Shown here piece after piece: positions 19,084-26,031 of a stretch of 64,000 nucleotides of DNA (positions are counted from its first letter, which is position 1; each line of letters starts with the position of its first letter). The position numbers and the translations under genes were made by a program. This DNA comes from JBBIQS01 sp037442205 (GTDB lineage Bacteria; Myxococcota; Myxococcia; Myxococcales; UBA5297), in NCBI GenBank assembly GCA_037442205.1, contig JBBIQS010000009.1:1-64000 (forward strand), in the 5' to 3' direction. A model generated the notes under the pieces. That model made no database searches. It was not told the DNA's origin and worked only from the letters and a program-made list of their open reading frames with translations.

Positions 19084-20046
19084 ATGGCCACCGTCCTCAC
19101 CGTCACCGCCAACACCCTGATCGACTTCCTCGGGCCGGCCGATCTGGTCCGCGGCAAGGTGTGCCGCGTCCCGCGCTTCGAGATCACTGCCGGCGGAAAA
19201 GGGCTGATCGAATCCCGCGTGCTCGTCGCTCACGGGCATCGAGTGCTGGCTGCGGGTTTTGCCGGCGGTCTGACTGGCGAGCTGCTGCGCGAGCAGGTGC
19301 GGGCGGAAGGGATCGAGCCGCTCTTCGCCGCCACTGCCTCCCGCACCCGCATCGGCTTTCAGGCGCTCTCTCCTCGTGGGGCCTTCGCGCTGCTGGAGAA
19401 CGGCTTCCAGGTCCGCCCCGCAGAGCAGCGCGAGCTGGTGCGAGCGATCCGGCGGCGGGCTTCGACCTGCCAGTTGGTGCTGATCGGTGGTTCGGTTCCC
19501 GATCCCAGCTGCCAGGATCTCTACCGTCAGATCGGGCAGGCATGCGCTGGCGCGGGAATCCCGGTGTGGCTGGACAGCTACGGCCCTGCGCTCGAGCGAG
19601 CGCTCTCCGGGAACTGCCCGCCGCAATTGGTCAAACTCAACCGGCAGGAGGCGCCCGCTGCCGGGCTGCTCGACCGGGTCGAGGAGGTCCACCTCACCGA
19701 TGGTCCTCGGCCGGTGCGAGTCCGCGGGCCCTGGGGGCGCTTCCGGGTGAGCCCGCCGCGGATCCGCGAGCGCAATCCCGTGGGCAGCGGGGACAGCTAC
19801 CTGGCGGCGCTTGCCCATGCGCGGCTGAGCGGGTTCTCCTATCTCGATCAGTTGCGCTACGCCGCCGCCGCCGGGGCGGCCAACGCCGAGCTGGGAGCGG
19901 TCGGGCGAATCGCTCCGGCCGATGCCGAGCGGCTGGTCGCCAAAGTCGTCGTCGAGCCGCTGGACGAGCAGGCGTGCGCCCAGGTCGAACGGGCGAAGTC
20001 AGTTCCTTCGCGCCGGACCCGCAGGCGCCGTAGTATCGCGACGTGA
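19084..20046 (+). CDS. PfkB-family sugar kinase (1-phosphofructokinase/LacC-like)
   Basis: This is a 320-residue protein. The N-terminus LTVTANTLIDF and AGGKGLIESRVLVAHGH correspond to the LTVTLNPALD and GGKGxNVAR patterns of the 1-phosphofructokinase branch, though both are altered. The C-terminal signature NPVGSGDSYLA contains the catalytic Asp in a variant of DTxGAGD. The last 20 residues are very basic. The sugar is not predictable. Its stop overlaps the start of the xdhC gene (GTGA), so translation is coupled. A PfkB kinase linked to molybdenum-enzyme maturation genes is unusual. It could also be the partner (psuK-like) of psuG 4.5 kb downstream, but sequence evidence for that is lacking. 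Confidence 0.78.
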   Translation: MATVLTVTANTLIDFLGPADLVRGKVCRVPRFEITAGGKGLIESRVLVAHGHRVLAAGFAGGLTGELLREQVRAEGIEPLFAATASRTRIGFQALSPRGAFALLENGFQVRPAEQRELVRAIRRRASTCQLVLIGGSVPDPSCQDLYRQIGQACAGAGIPVWLDSYGPALERALSGNCPPQLVKLNRQEAPAAGLLDRVEEVHLTDGPRPVRVRGPWGRFRVSPPRIRERNPVGSGDSYLAALAHARLSGFSYLDQLRYAAAAGAANAELGAVGRIAPADAERLVAKVVVEPLDEQACAQVERAKSVPSRRTRRRRSIAT

Positions 20047-20843
20047 ACCTGTTCGAGGAAATGGCGCGGCTGTCGTCGGCCGGAAGCCTGTTCGTGCTGG
20101 CGACCGTCGTCGAGACCGGCGGCTCGTCTCCCGGCAAGGCCGGAGCGAAGCTGCTGATGCTCGCCGATGGCACTCTGCGCGGGACGATCGGCGGCGGCGC
20201 GATCGAGAAGCAGGTGATCGAGGCGGCCCGCGAGCTTCTGGCGGACTCGAAGGCCTCGACCCGGCTGCTGCAGACTCACCTGACGCACGACCTCGGGATG
20301 TGCTGCGGGGGGCGAATGAGCGTGTTTCTCGAGAAGGTGAACCCGGCCGATCAGCTCTACGTCTTCGGCGCCGGCCACGTGGGCAAAGAGCTGGCGCAGC
20401 TGGCGGGGCAGGTCGGCTTTCAGGTGACGGTGGCCGACGAGCGCGAGGAGTGGCTGACTGCCGAGCGCTTCCCGAATGCCCAGCGATGGTCTGGCTTTTC
20501 CGCCGAGCAGGCGCGCAAGGCCCCACTTCACGAGAAGGGCTACGCCTGCGTGATGACGCACGACCACGCGCTCGACCAGGAGATCGTCGAGGCACTGCTG
20601 CGCCGGCCGCTGGCCTACGTGGGCGTCATTGGCAGCCAACGCAAGGCGGAGAAGTTCCGCCAGCGGCTCGAGGCCAAGGGCTTCTCCGCCGCTGAGATCG
20701 CCCGCCTCCGCTCGCCGATGGGGCTGCCGATCGGCGCGCAGACTCCGGAGGAGATCGCGGTCTCCATCGTGGCCGAGCTCATCGCGCTGCGTCGCGGAGA
20801 GAGGGGCGCATCCGAAAAAGCCGGATTGAGCCAGGGCGCTTGA
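20043..20843 (+). CDS. xdhC: XdhC/CoxI family molybdenum-enzyme maturation protein
   Basis: This is a 266-residue protein with a GTG start at 20043 overlapping the kinase stop by 4 bases. The N-terminal XdhC_CoxI domain contains VLATVVETGGSSPGKAGAKLL and the Cys motif HDLGMCCGGRMSVFLE. A Rossmann domain follows (LYVFGAGHVGKELAQLAG), then YVGVIGSQRKAEKF and SPMGLPIGAQTPEEIAVSI, all standard. XdhC binds the molybdenum cofactor, promotes its sulfuration and hands it to xanthine-dehydrogenase-like hydroxylases. No hydroxylase structural gene is in the window, but a MocA-like gene follows after 16 bases. Confidence 0.92.
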   Translation: MNLFEEMARLSSAGSLFVLATVVETGGSSPGKAGAKLLMLADGTLRGTIGGGAIEKQVIEAARELLADSKASTRLLQTHLTHDLGMCCGGRMSVFLEKVNPADQLYVFGAGHVGKELAQLAGQVGFQVTVADEREEWLTAERFPNAQRWSGFSAEQARKAPLHEKGYACVMTHDHALDQEIVEALLRRPLAYVGVIGSQRKAEKFRQRLEAKGFSAAEIARLRSPMGLPIGAQTPEEIAVSIVAELIALRRGERGASEKAGLSQGA

Positions 20844-20859
20844 GCTTCGCGAGGTCGGC

Positions 20860-21450
20860 GTGCGCCATTTGAACCTGGGGATCATCCTGGCTGCTGGCGC
20901 CTCGTCGCGGATGCGGCGCCCCAAGGCGCTGCTGCGGGATCCCTCAGGGGCGACCTGGCTGGCGCGAGTCGCGCAGAGCCTGCGCCGCGGCGGGTGCCAG
21001 GCGGTGGTGGTGGTCGCCGGCAAGCACGCCCGCGAGATTGCCGCCCTGCTGCCAGAGGGCGCATTGCTGCTGGTGAATTCCGATTGGCGGCGAGGCCAGC
21101 TCTCCAGCGCCCAGACCGGCCTCCAGGCGGCCGCCGCGCTGGGCGCTCAGCGCGTGGTGATGCACCCCGTCGATCAACCCCTGCTGCGACCGAGCGATGT
21201 CCGGGCGGTGCTCGCCGCGGCCCGCGGACGTCGGCTGGCGATCGCCAGCTTCGAGGGTGAGCCAGGGCACCCGGTCGCGATGACGGGCGAGGTGGCGGCC
21301 CGGGTGGTCTCCGACCGGAGCTCGCAGACCCTGCGCGAGAGCCTGGCGAAGGGTTCGTCTGGCCGGACGTTGGTTCCCGCCAGCCAAGGGTGCCTGCTCG
21401 GCGCCAATACTCCGGCCGAGGCCAGGGGCCTCTTCACGGGCCGGCGCTAG
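20860..21450 (+). CDS. MocA/MobA-like nucleotidyltransferase (molybdenum cofactor cytidylyltransferase type)
   Basis: This is a 196-residue protein with a GTG start at 20860. It has the NTP-transferase signature LAAGASSRMRRPKALL at residues 10-25, the VVVAGKHA strand, WRRGQLSSAQTGL and the metal-binding HPVDQPLL (Asp near 105), then GEPGHPVAM. This is the MocA/MobA-like layout: it joins CMP or GMP to molybdopterin for hydroxylases. With xdhC 16 bases upstream the MocA role is favoured. It ends in a convergent overlap of 4 bases with the next gene. Confidence 0.86.
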   Translation: MRHLNLGIILAAGASSRMRRPKALLRDPSGATWLARVAQSLRRGGCQAVVVVAGKHAREIAALLPEGALLLVNSDWRRGQLSSAQTGLQAAAALGAQRVVMHPVDQPLLRPSDVRAVLAAARGRRLAIASFEGEPGHPVAMTGEVAARVVSDRSSQTLRESLAKGSSGRTLVPASQGCLLGANTPAEARGLFTGRR

Positions 21451-22424
21451 GGGATCGTGAAGGTGGTGCTCACCGGCTCGTGGTCCGAGGCGGCGCCGAC
21501 GTCGGTGCCGTGGATGAAGGTGACCGAGCCCGCCGAGGCCGCGGTGGACTTGTCGGGGATGATGTAGTCGAAGCGCTCCTTGGTCCCTCCGCTGCAGGTC
21601 GCCGAGTTGCTGCCGGTGCAATAGGTCCAGCGCCCGGTCGTCGCGGCATGCAGGCCCACGTCCACGAACTGCCCATCGGCGAAGTAGAGGCTGGTGGCCG
21701 CCGAGGCGATGTCCTGGTTCATATCGCCGGTGATGAAGACCGGCCGAAACGGGTCGGCGCGCAGCCGGGCCTCGGCGAGGTCCCGGGTGTGCTGCGACTG
21801 CGCCAGGCGCTGACAGTCGCGGGTGGCATCAAGCTGCGAGATCTGGTGGCCAATGAAGACCACAGCCGTGCGCCCGCCGCCCAGGTCGAGGAGAACCTCG
21901 AGCGCGTCGCGCGAGTAGCGGTAGCTGGAGCCGTAGGGGCAGTTGGCGGCGCTCTGGGGGACCAGGAAGCTCTCGTTCTGGTGCGAGGTCACCTGGAGGA
22001 TGGGGAAGCGGGTCATCAGCGCCACGTTGATGCCGCGGGGGTCGATGTTGGTGGGGATCAGGGCGAAGTTCGGCAGCGACAGCGGGGCCAGCGCGGCGTT
22101 GAGGCGGGTCAACAGCCCCTGGTTCTCGACCTCCTGCAGGGTCAGCACGTCGGGGTTGACCGCCTTGATGACCTTGGCCAGGGCCGCGATCTTGGCGTTC
22201 ACCTGGGCGGTGGTGAAGACGCTGGCCTGCAGCGCGGGACCTGGCGTCTCGTCGAAGAAGTCGTGGACGTTCCAGTCCATGATCTTGAGGGTCACCGGAG
22301 AGCCGGCGCCGGCGTCGTCCGCGGAAGGGCCGTCACCGTTCCCCCCGGGATCGACGCCGGGGCAGGCGGACAAAGAGAGCGCGAACACGAGCGCCAAGAA
22401 GAGTCGTCGAAGAAGAGGGTTCAT
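21447..22424 (-). CDS. Endonuclease/exonuclease/phosphatase (EEP) family lipoprotein
   Basis: This is a 325-residue protein. The ATG at 22424 gives the lipoprotein signal with lipobox LSAC (Cys about 21), followed by a Gly/Asp spacer. EEP motifs are in order: MDWNVHDFFD (Asn), LTLQEVEN (metal Glu), RFPILQ, FIGHQISQLDATRDCQRLAQS, ITGDMNQD (Asp/Asn) and the final TDVGAASDHEPVSTTF (Asp-His pair). All catalytic residues for a DNase-I-like phosphodiesterase are kept. The substrate may be extracellular DNA, a phospholipid or an inositol phosphate; location outside the cytoplasm is clear. It is a single gene. Confidence 0.88.
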   Translation of the reverse strand: MNPLLRRLFLALVFALSLSACPGVDPGGNGDGPSADDAGAGSPVTLKIMDWNVHDFFDETPGPALQASVFTTAQVNAKIAALAKVIKAVNPDVLTLQEVENQGLLTRLNAALAPLSLPNFALIPTNIDPRGINVALMTRFPILQVTSHQNESFLVPQSAANCPYGSSYRYSRDALEVLLDLGGGRTAVVFIGHQISQLDATRDCQRLAQSQHTRDLAEARLRADPFRPVFITGDMNQDIASAATSLYFADGQFVDVGLHAATTGRWTYCTGSNSATCSGGTKERFDYIIPDKSTAASAGSVTFIHGTDVGAASDHEPVSTTFTIP

Positions 22425-22483
22425 TGCTCGTCCCGGCTCGCGGTAGCCGGCTCCTGGGAGTCGCCCATTGTAGCCGGCTTCTC

Positions 22484-24451
22484 TTAGGCGATGCGGGCCG
22501 GAGTGGACTCGCGCTCGATGCGCGCGAGCTCGGGAGGCGAGAGCCGGAGCCTCCTGCCCACCTCGACCAGCATGCGGCGCTCGGCGGCGTCGACCCGCCC
22601 GTCGGCCCAGGCCGCCGCCCACAGGCCGCGCATGAGCCGCTCCGACTCCTCGGGAGTGCCCGGCCGCAGGTCGAGCAGCGTTTCGGGCGGGGCAGCGAGC
22701 AGCTTCTCGAGCCGCTGGCGCGAGATCGACCAGCGGTCGGAGTAGTCCTGCAGCAGCTTGCGCTCGCGGATGCTGACGTAGGAGTCGCTGCGCACCAGGG
22801 CCACCATCGACGCCAGCACCCGCTCGCGCTCGCGGGGATTGTCGAGGCCGCCGAGGGCAGGCTCCGGCGTAGAGGCCCGGTCCGGCTGAGCAGAGTAGTG
22901 GGGAGCGACCGCGATGGTCGGCAAGACGCCGTTGGTGAGGACCTCGAACGCCCAGTCTTGAGGCAGGAGCGCCTGGCAGTGGCTGCAGCTCACAGCCTCG
23001 CGCTCCGATTGCGGCGCGCCGCAGCGATGGCAGCGGTCGGTCGACAGACCGTAGGTGGGGTTGGTCCTGACCTCAGAAGCGCGGACCAGCGCCAGGACGT
23101 TGGTGCGGACGATGCCGGTGCCGGCTCCGGTGGTGCTCCAGCGCACGGTGAACAGCGCCTGCTGCCGGCCCTGGGATTCGCTGAGCTGCAGCAGGTCCAT
23201 CGCCCCGACCGCGCACTGCTCGAAGCCCGCCCGCGGGTGCGAGAGGCTGGCTTTGAGCTGGGCGAGCGCGACTGGGCTGCAGAGCCGGGCGAACGGCTCG
23301 GGGCGCGCGGTGGCGCTGGCCTCGACCCATTTCCAGAAGACGAGGTTGGCCCGGTCCTCCAGGACTTGCCGGTTGATGGCCGGATCGGACTGCTTGAGCT
23401 CGGCCAGCCCCTCGATCTGGCGCTCCTCGCGGAACTCGAACTCCTCGTCCTGGGTGATCTCGGCCAGGACCCAGTCGTAGGCGCCGGAGTTGAGCACCGC
23501 CTTGCAGTAGCTGCAGGTGGCGTTGGGCGCCCTCAGCGCCGGTGCTCCACAGCTCGGGCACTTGCCCTCGGCCAGGCTTCCCTTGCTCGCTTCCGGCTGC
23601 CGGCGGCGCACGAAGGCCCAGACCTCGGAGAAGGTGGAGAACGGGGCGTTGGCCGCGCTCGCCAGCGCCCCGGCGTCCGAGGTGCCGGCGGCGACGTCGC
23701 AGTCTCGCAGGCGGGCGGTTATGCGGACGTGCAGAGTGTCGAAGTCGCCGTCGTTCTCGACGGCGATCAACTCGGCGCCGAGCACCTGCACGTCGGTGGT
23801 GACGTTGCGCTTGTCGTAGAAGGCGTTGAGTGCGACCTGGGCGGTGAAGCGGCGCATCACTCCGTCGGAGAGGAGCCGGTGGGCCGAAGCGAAGTCGCCC
23901 GCCGACCAGGCGTGCTGAATCTCGACGAAGGACTTGCGCGCGCGCAGCAGGAAGATCTCCGGAGAGAACCCGGGGTCGCGTCCATGGATGGCGGCGAGTC
24001 CCCGCTGGCGCGCCTCCTCCGACTGCTGGGCCAGCTCCTGCCGCCGCTGCCAGGCGGTGTCCAGCGCCGCGCTGGATCGGTCCATCGCCCGCCGCAGGGC
24101 GCGGAAGATGTTCAGCAGGATGAAGGCTGGGACAAATATGAACGGCAGCGAGAAGAGGAACGCGAAGCCGATGCCACCGCCGCTGTAGGCGGGCCCGGTG
24201 TAGATCCCGCCGCTGGTCGAACTCGACGAGCCGCTGGTGCCGGAGCTGGACGAGGACGACGAGCGGGAGCTGCTGAAACTCGACCCGCTCGATCGCGAAC
24301 CGCTGAAGCTCGAGCCGCTGGAATGCGAGCTGCCGAAGCTCGAGCTGCTGCGGGAACCCCCGGAAAAGCTGTGGCCGCCTCCGGCGCGCGGCCAAGCGCT
24401 TCCGGGCAGCCACAGCACCAACATCAGCAGGAGCGTGAGCGCCTTGCGCAT
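22484..24451 (-). CDS. Tim44-like membrane protein with two zinc ribbons and a TerB-like domain
   Basis: This is a 655-residue protein. The ATG at 24451 gives a signal peptide (to about residue 23). Residues 25-85 are almost all Ser and Gly; a membrane helix follows near 95-118 (FAFLFSLPFIFVPAFILL). A Tim44-like domain (about 165-275) begins after the RARKSFVEIQHAWSAGDF motif. Zinc ribbon 1 (C-x2-C...C-x2-C) is near 295-315 and ribbon 2 near 474-495. The end (about 550-650) resembles TerB: LWAAAWADGRVDAAERRML. The N-terminal Ser/Gly layout with Tim44 is known from bacterial proteins of unknown role; both ribbons plus TerB make this a large variant. It possibly acts as a membrane-bound sensor or scaffold. 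Confidence 0.75.
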   Translation of the reverse strand: MRKALTLLLMLVLWLPGSAWPRAGGGHSFSGGSRSSSSFGSSHSSGSSFSGSRSSGSSFSSSRSSSSSSSGTSGSSSSTSGGIYTGPAYSGGGIGFAFLFSLPFIFVPAFILLNIFRALRRAMDRSSAALDTAWQRRQELAQQSEEARQRGLAAIHGRDPGFSPEIFLLRARKSFVEIQHAWSAGDFASAHRLLSDGVMRRFTAQVALNAFYDKRNVTTDVQVLGAELIAVENDGDFDTLHVRITARLRDCDVAAGTSDAGALASAANAPFSTFSEVWAFVRRRQPEASKGSLAEGKCPSCGAPALRAPNATCSYCKAVLNSGAYDWVLAEITQDEEFEFREERQIEGLAELKQSDPAINRQVLEDRANLVFWKWVEASATARPEPFARLCSPVALAQLKASLSHPRAGFEQCAVGAMDLLQLSESQGRQQALFTVRWSTTGAGTGIVRTNVLALVRASEVRTNPTYGLSTDRCHRCGAPQSEREAVSCSHCQALLPQDWAFEVLTNGVLPTIAVAPHYSAQPDRASTPEPALGGLDNPRERERVLASMVALVRSDSYVSIRERKLLQDYSDRWSISRQRLEKLLAAPPETLLDLRPGTPEESERLMRGLWAAAWADGRVDAAERRMLVEVGRRLRLSPPELARIERESTPARIA

Positions 24452-24533
24452 GGGATCTCCCAGTCGGACGAAGTCTACCAGCCGGAATGTCGGCTGGTCG
24501 AAGATGTCGGGCCTCAAAACCTGCCGGTGCGGC

Positions 24534-24539
24534 TAGGAT
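24534..24539 (+). promoter_or_regulatory. -10-like box before psuG
   Basis: TAGGAT followed by GCGCGCC, 18 bases before the psuG ATG. Example of the recurrent start-proximal element; no clear -35 box. Confidence 0.4.
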
Positions 24540-24557
24540 GCGCGCCTCGGAGGTGTC

Positions 24558-25478
24558 ATGAGAAGGGAATCGGTTGCGCTCAGCCAGGAGGTCCGCGCCG
24601 CGCTCGAGGAGGGGCGGCCGGTGGTCGCGCTGGAGTCGTCGGTGACGGTGCAGGGGCTGCCTCCGCCGCACAACCTGGAGTCGGCGCTGGCCTGCGCCCA
24701 GGCGATCCGCGAGTCCGGTGCGGTCCCGGCGATCACCGCCGTGGTCGCCGGCCGGCCCACCGCCGGGCTCGACGAAGCCCAGCTCGCCCAGCTCGCCGAT
24801 CCCAACACGCGCGCCCGCAAGGTGGGGGCTCGGGACTTCGCCGCCGCTCTCGCCGACCGGGCCTGGGGCGCGACCACGGTCGCCGGAACCTGCACCATCG
24901 CCGACGCCGTCGGCATCCGGTTGTTCGCCACTGGCGGAATCGGCGGGGTCCATCGCGAGGCCGAGCGCACCTTCGACGTCTCTCAGGACCTGCTCACCGT
25001 CGCCCGCTCCCGGGTCGGCGTGGTCACCGCCGGCGCCAAGGCGATCCTCGATCTGCCAAAGACACTGGAGGCCCTGGAGTCGCTGGCGGTCCCGGTGGTC
25101 GGGCTGGGCATCCGCGAGTTCCCGGGCTTCTACTACAACGCCACCGGCCTGCAGCTCGACACCTGGGTCGATGGCCCCCGCCAGGCCGCGGCGCTGCTGC
25201 GCGCCCGCTTCGAGCAGCTGGGAGAAGGCGGAGTGATCCTGGCGAACGCGGTGCCGCCGGGGCGCGAGGCCGATCCTGCGCGCATCAACCAGGCGATCGA
25301 GGCGGCGCTGCGCGAGGCGGAGGCCAAGGGCGTCCGCGGCAAGGCCCTGACCCCATTCCTGCTGGCAGAGGTGGGGCGCCGCAGCGGCGGCGAGAGCCTG
25401 CAGACCAACCTGGCGCTCCTCAAGAACAACGCGCGGGTCGCCGGGCAGATCGCCGCGCACTACTTCGGTCAGGCCTGA
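24558..25478 (+). CDS. psuG: Pseudouridine-5'-phosphate glycosidase
   Basis: This is a 306-residue protein of normal family length; GGAGG is 4 bases upstream of the ATG. PsuG reversibly cleaves the C-C bond of pseudouridine 5'-phosphate to uracil and ribose 5-phosphate. Family motifs: VALESSVTVQGLPPPHNLE near the N-terminus, the catalytic Lys region GARDFAAAL, TTVAGTCTIADAVGIRLFATGGIGGVHR (by landmarks), VVTAGAKAILDLPKTLEALES, GIREFPGFYY and LLKNNARVAGQIA. The usual neighbours psuK (a PfkB kinase) and psuT are not adjacent. The 3' end overlaps the convergent receiver gene by 10 bases. Confidence 0.94.
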   Translation: MRRESVALSQEVRAALEEGRPVVALESSVTVQGLPPPHNLESALACAQAIRESGAVPAITAVVAGRPTAGLDEAQLAQLADPNTRARKVGARDFAAALADRAWGATTVAGTCTIADAVGIRLFATGGIGGVHREAERTFDVSQDLLTVARSRVGVVTAGAKAILDLPKTLEALESLAVPVVGLGIREFPGFYYNATGLQLDTWVDGPRQAAALLRARFEQLGEGGVILANAVPPGREADPARINQAIEAALREAEAKGVRGKALTPFLLAEVGRRSGGESLQTNLALLKNNARVAGQIAAHYFGQA

Positions 25479-25858
25479 TAGACGGCTTCGGCCGAGCGCG
25501 CCTGGAGGATGCAGGCGAGCACGTCGAGGAGCTGATCCGGCCGCCCGTCCTTCTCCACCACCGCGTCGGCCTCCAGCAGCCTGAGCCGCAGGAGGGGCGT
25601 GACCGGCGTCGCGGTGTGCACCACCAGCGCCAGCTCACGGAAGCGGGCGTCGGACCGAAGCCGATCGACCAGAGCCGCGCCTCCCTCTCCGGGAAGCGCC
25701 AGGTCGATCACCGCCCCTTCGAACGGCTCTCGATCGAGGCGGTAGAGCGCTTCCTCGGCGGAGAGAGCGGTCTTCACCCGGAAGCCGGCCGAGCTCAGCG
25801 CCCGGCAAAGCGCCTCGCAGGCGCCGGCATCGTCGTCAATCACGAGCAGGTTTGGCAT
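25469..25858 (-). CDS. Stand-alone response regulator receiver domain
   Basis: This is a 129-residue protein; the ATG at 25858 (MPNLLVIDDD) fits the fold better than an in-frame ATG 12 bases upstream. It has the acidic pair DDD at residues 8-10, phosphoacceptor D52 (AVIDLALPGEGG), Thr in VVHTAT and Lys in VVEKDG. There is no output domain, so it would act by protein contact, like CheY or Spo0F. No kinase gene is adjacent, so its partner is elsewhere. It overlaps psuG tail-to-tail by 10 bases. Confidence 0.88.
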   Translation of the reverse strand: MPNLLVIDDDAGACEALCRALSSAGFRVKTALSAEEALYRLDREPFEGAVIDLALPGEGGAALVDRLRSDARFRELALVVHTATPVTPLLRLRLLEADAVVEKDGRPDQLLDVLACILQARSAEAVYQA

Positions 25859-26031
25859 CTCAAGCAGCAAAACAGCAGGCGACGTCCCCGATTCCCTCTG
25901 TCTCCCGGCCGAAGCGGCGCCTCCACGCCCGCCAGTCGTGGCTACGCTGGAGATGCCGCCAATACGGAAGGCGCCCTCGGGAGCGATCGGGATGGCGGCT
26001 CCCAGCCAGTCCGTGACGGCGGCCGCGGAGC

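Noticed and set aside
19084..20046. PfkB kinase as psuK, partner of psuG
   Set aside because: It is 4.5 kb away with other genes between, overlaps xdhC, and its N-terminal motifs resemble the 1-phosphofructokinase branch rather than PsuK.
24230..24370. A DNA stretch that looks like an imperfect short tandem repeat
   Set aside because: It is explained by the Ser/Gly-rich coding tract of the Tim44-like protein; repeat units are irregular.
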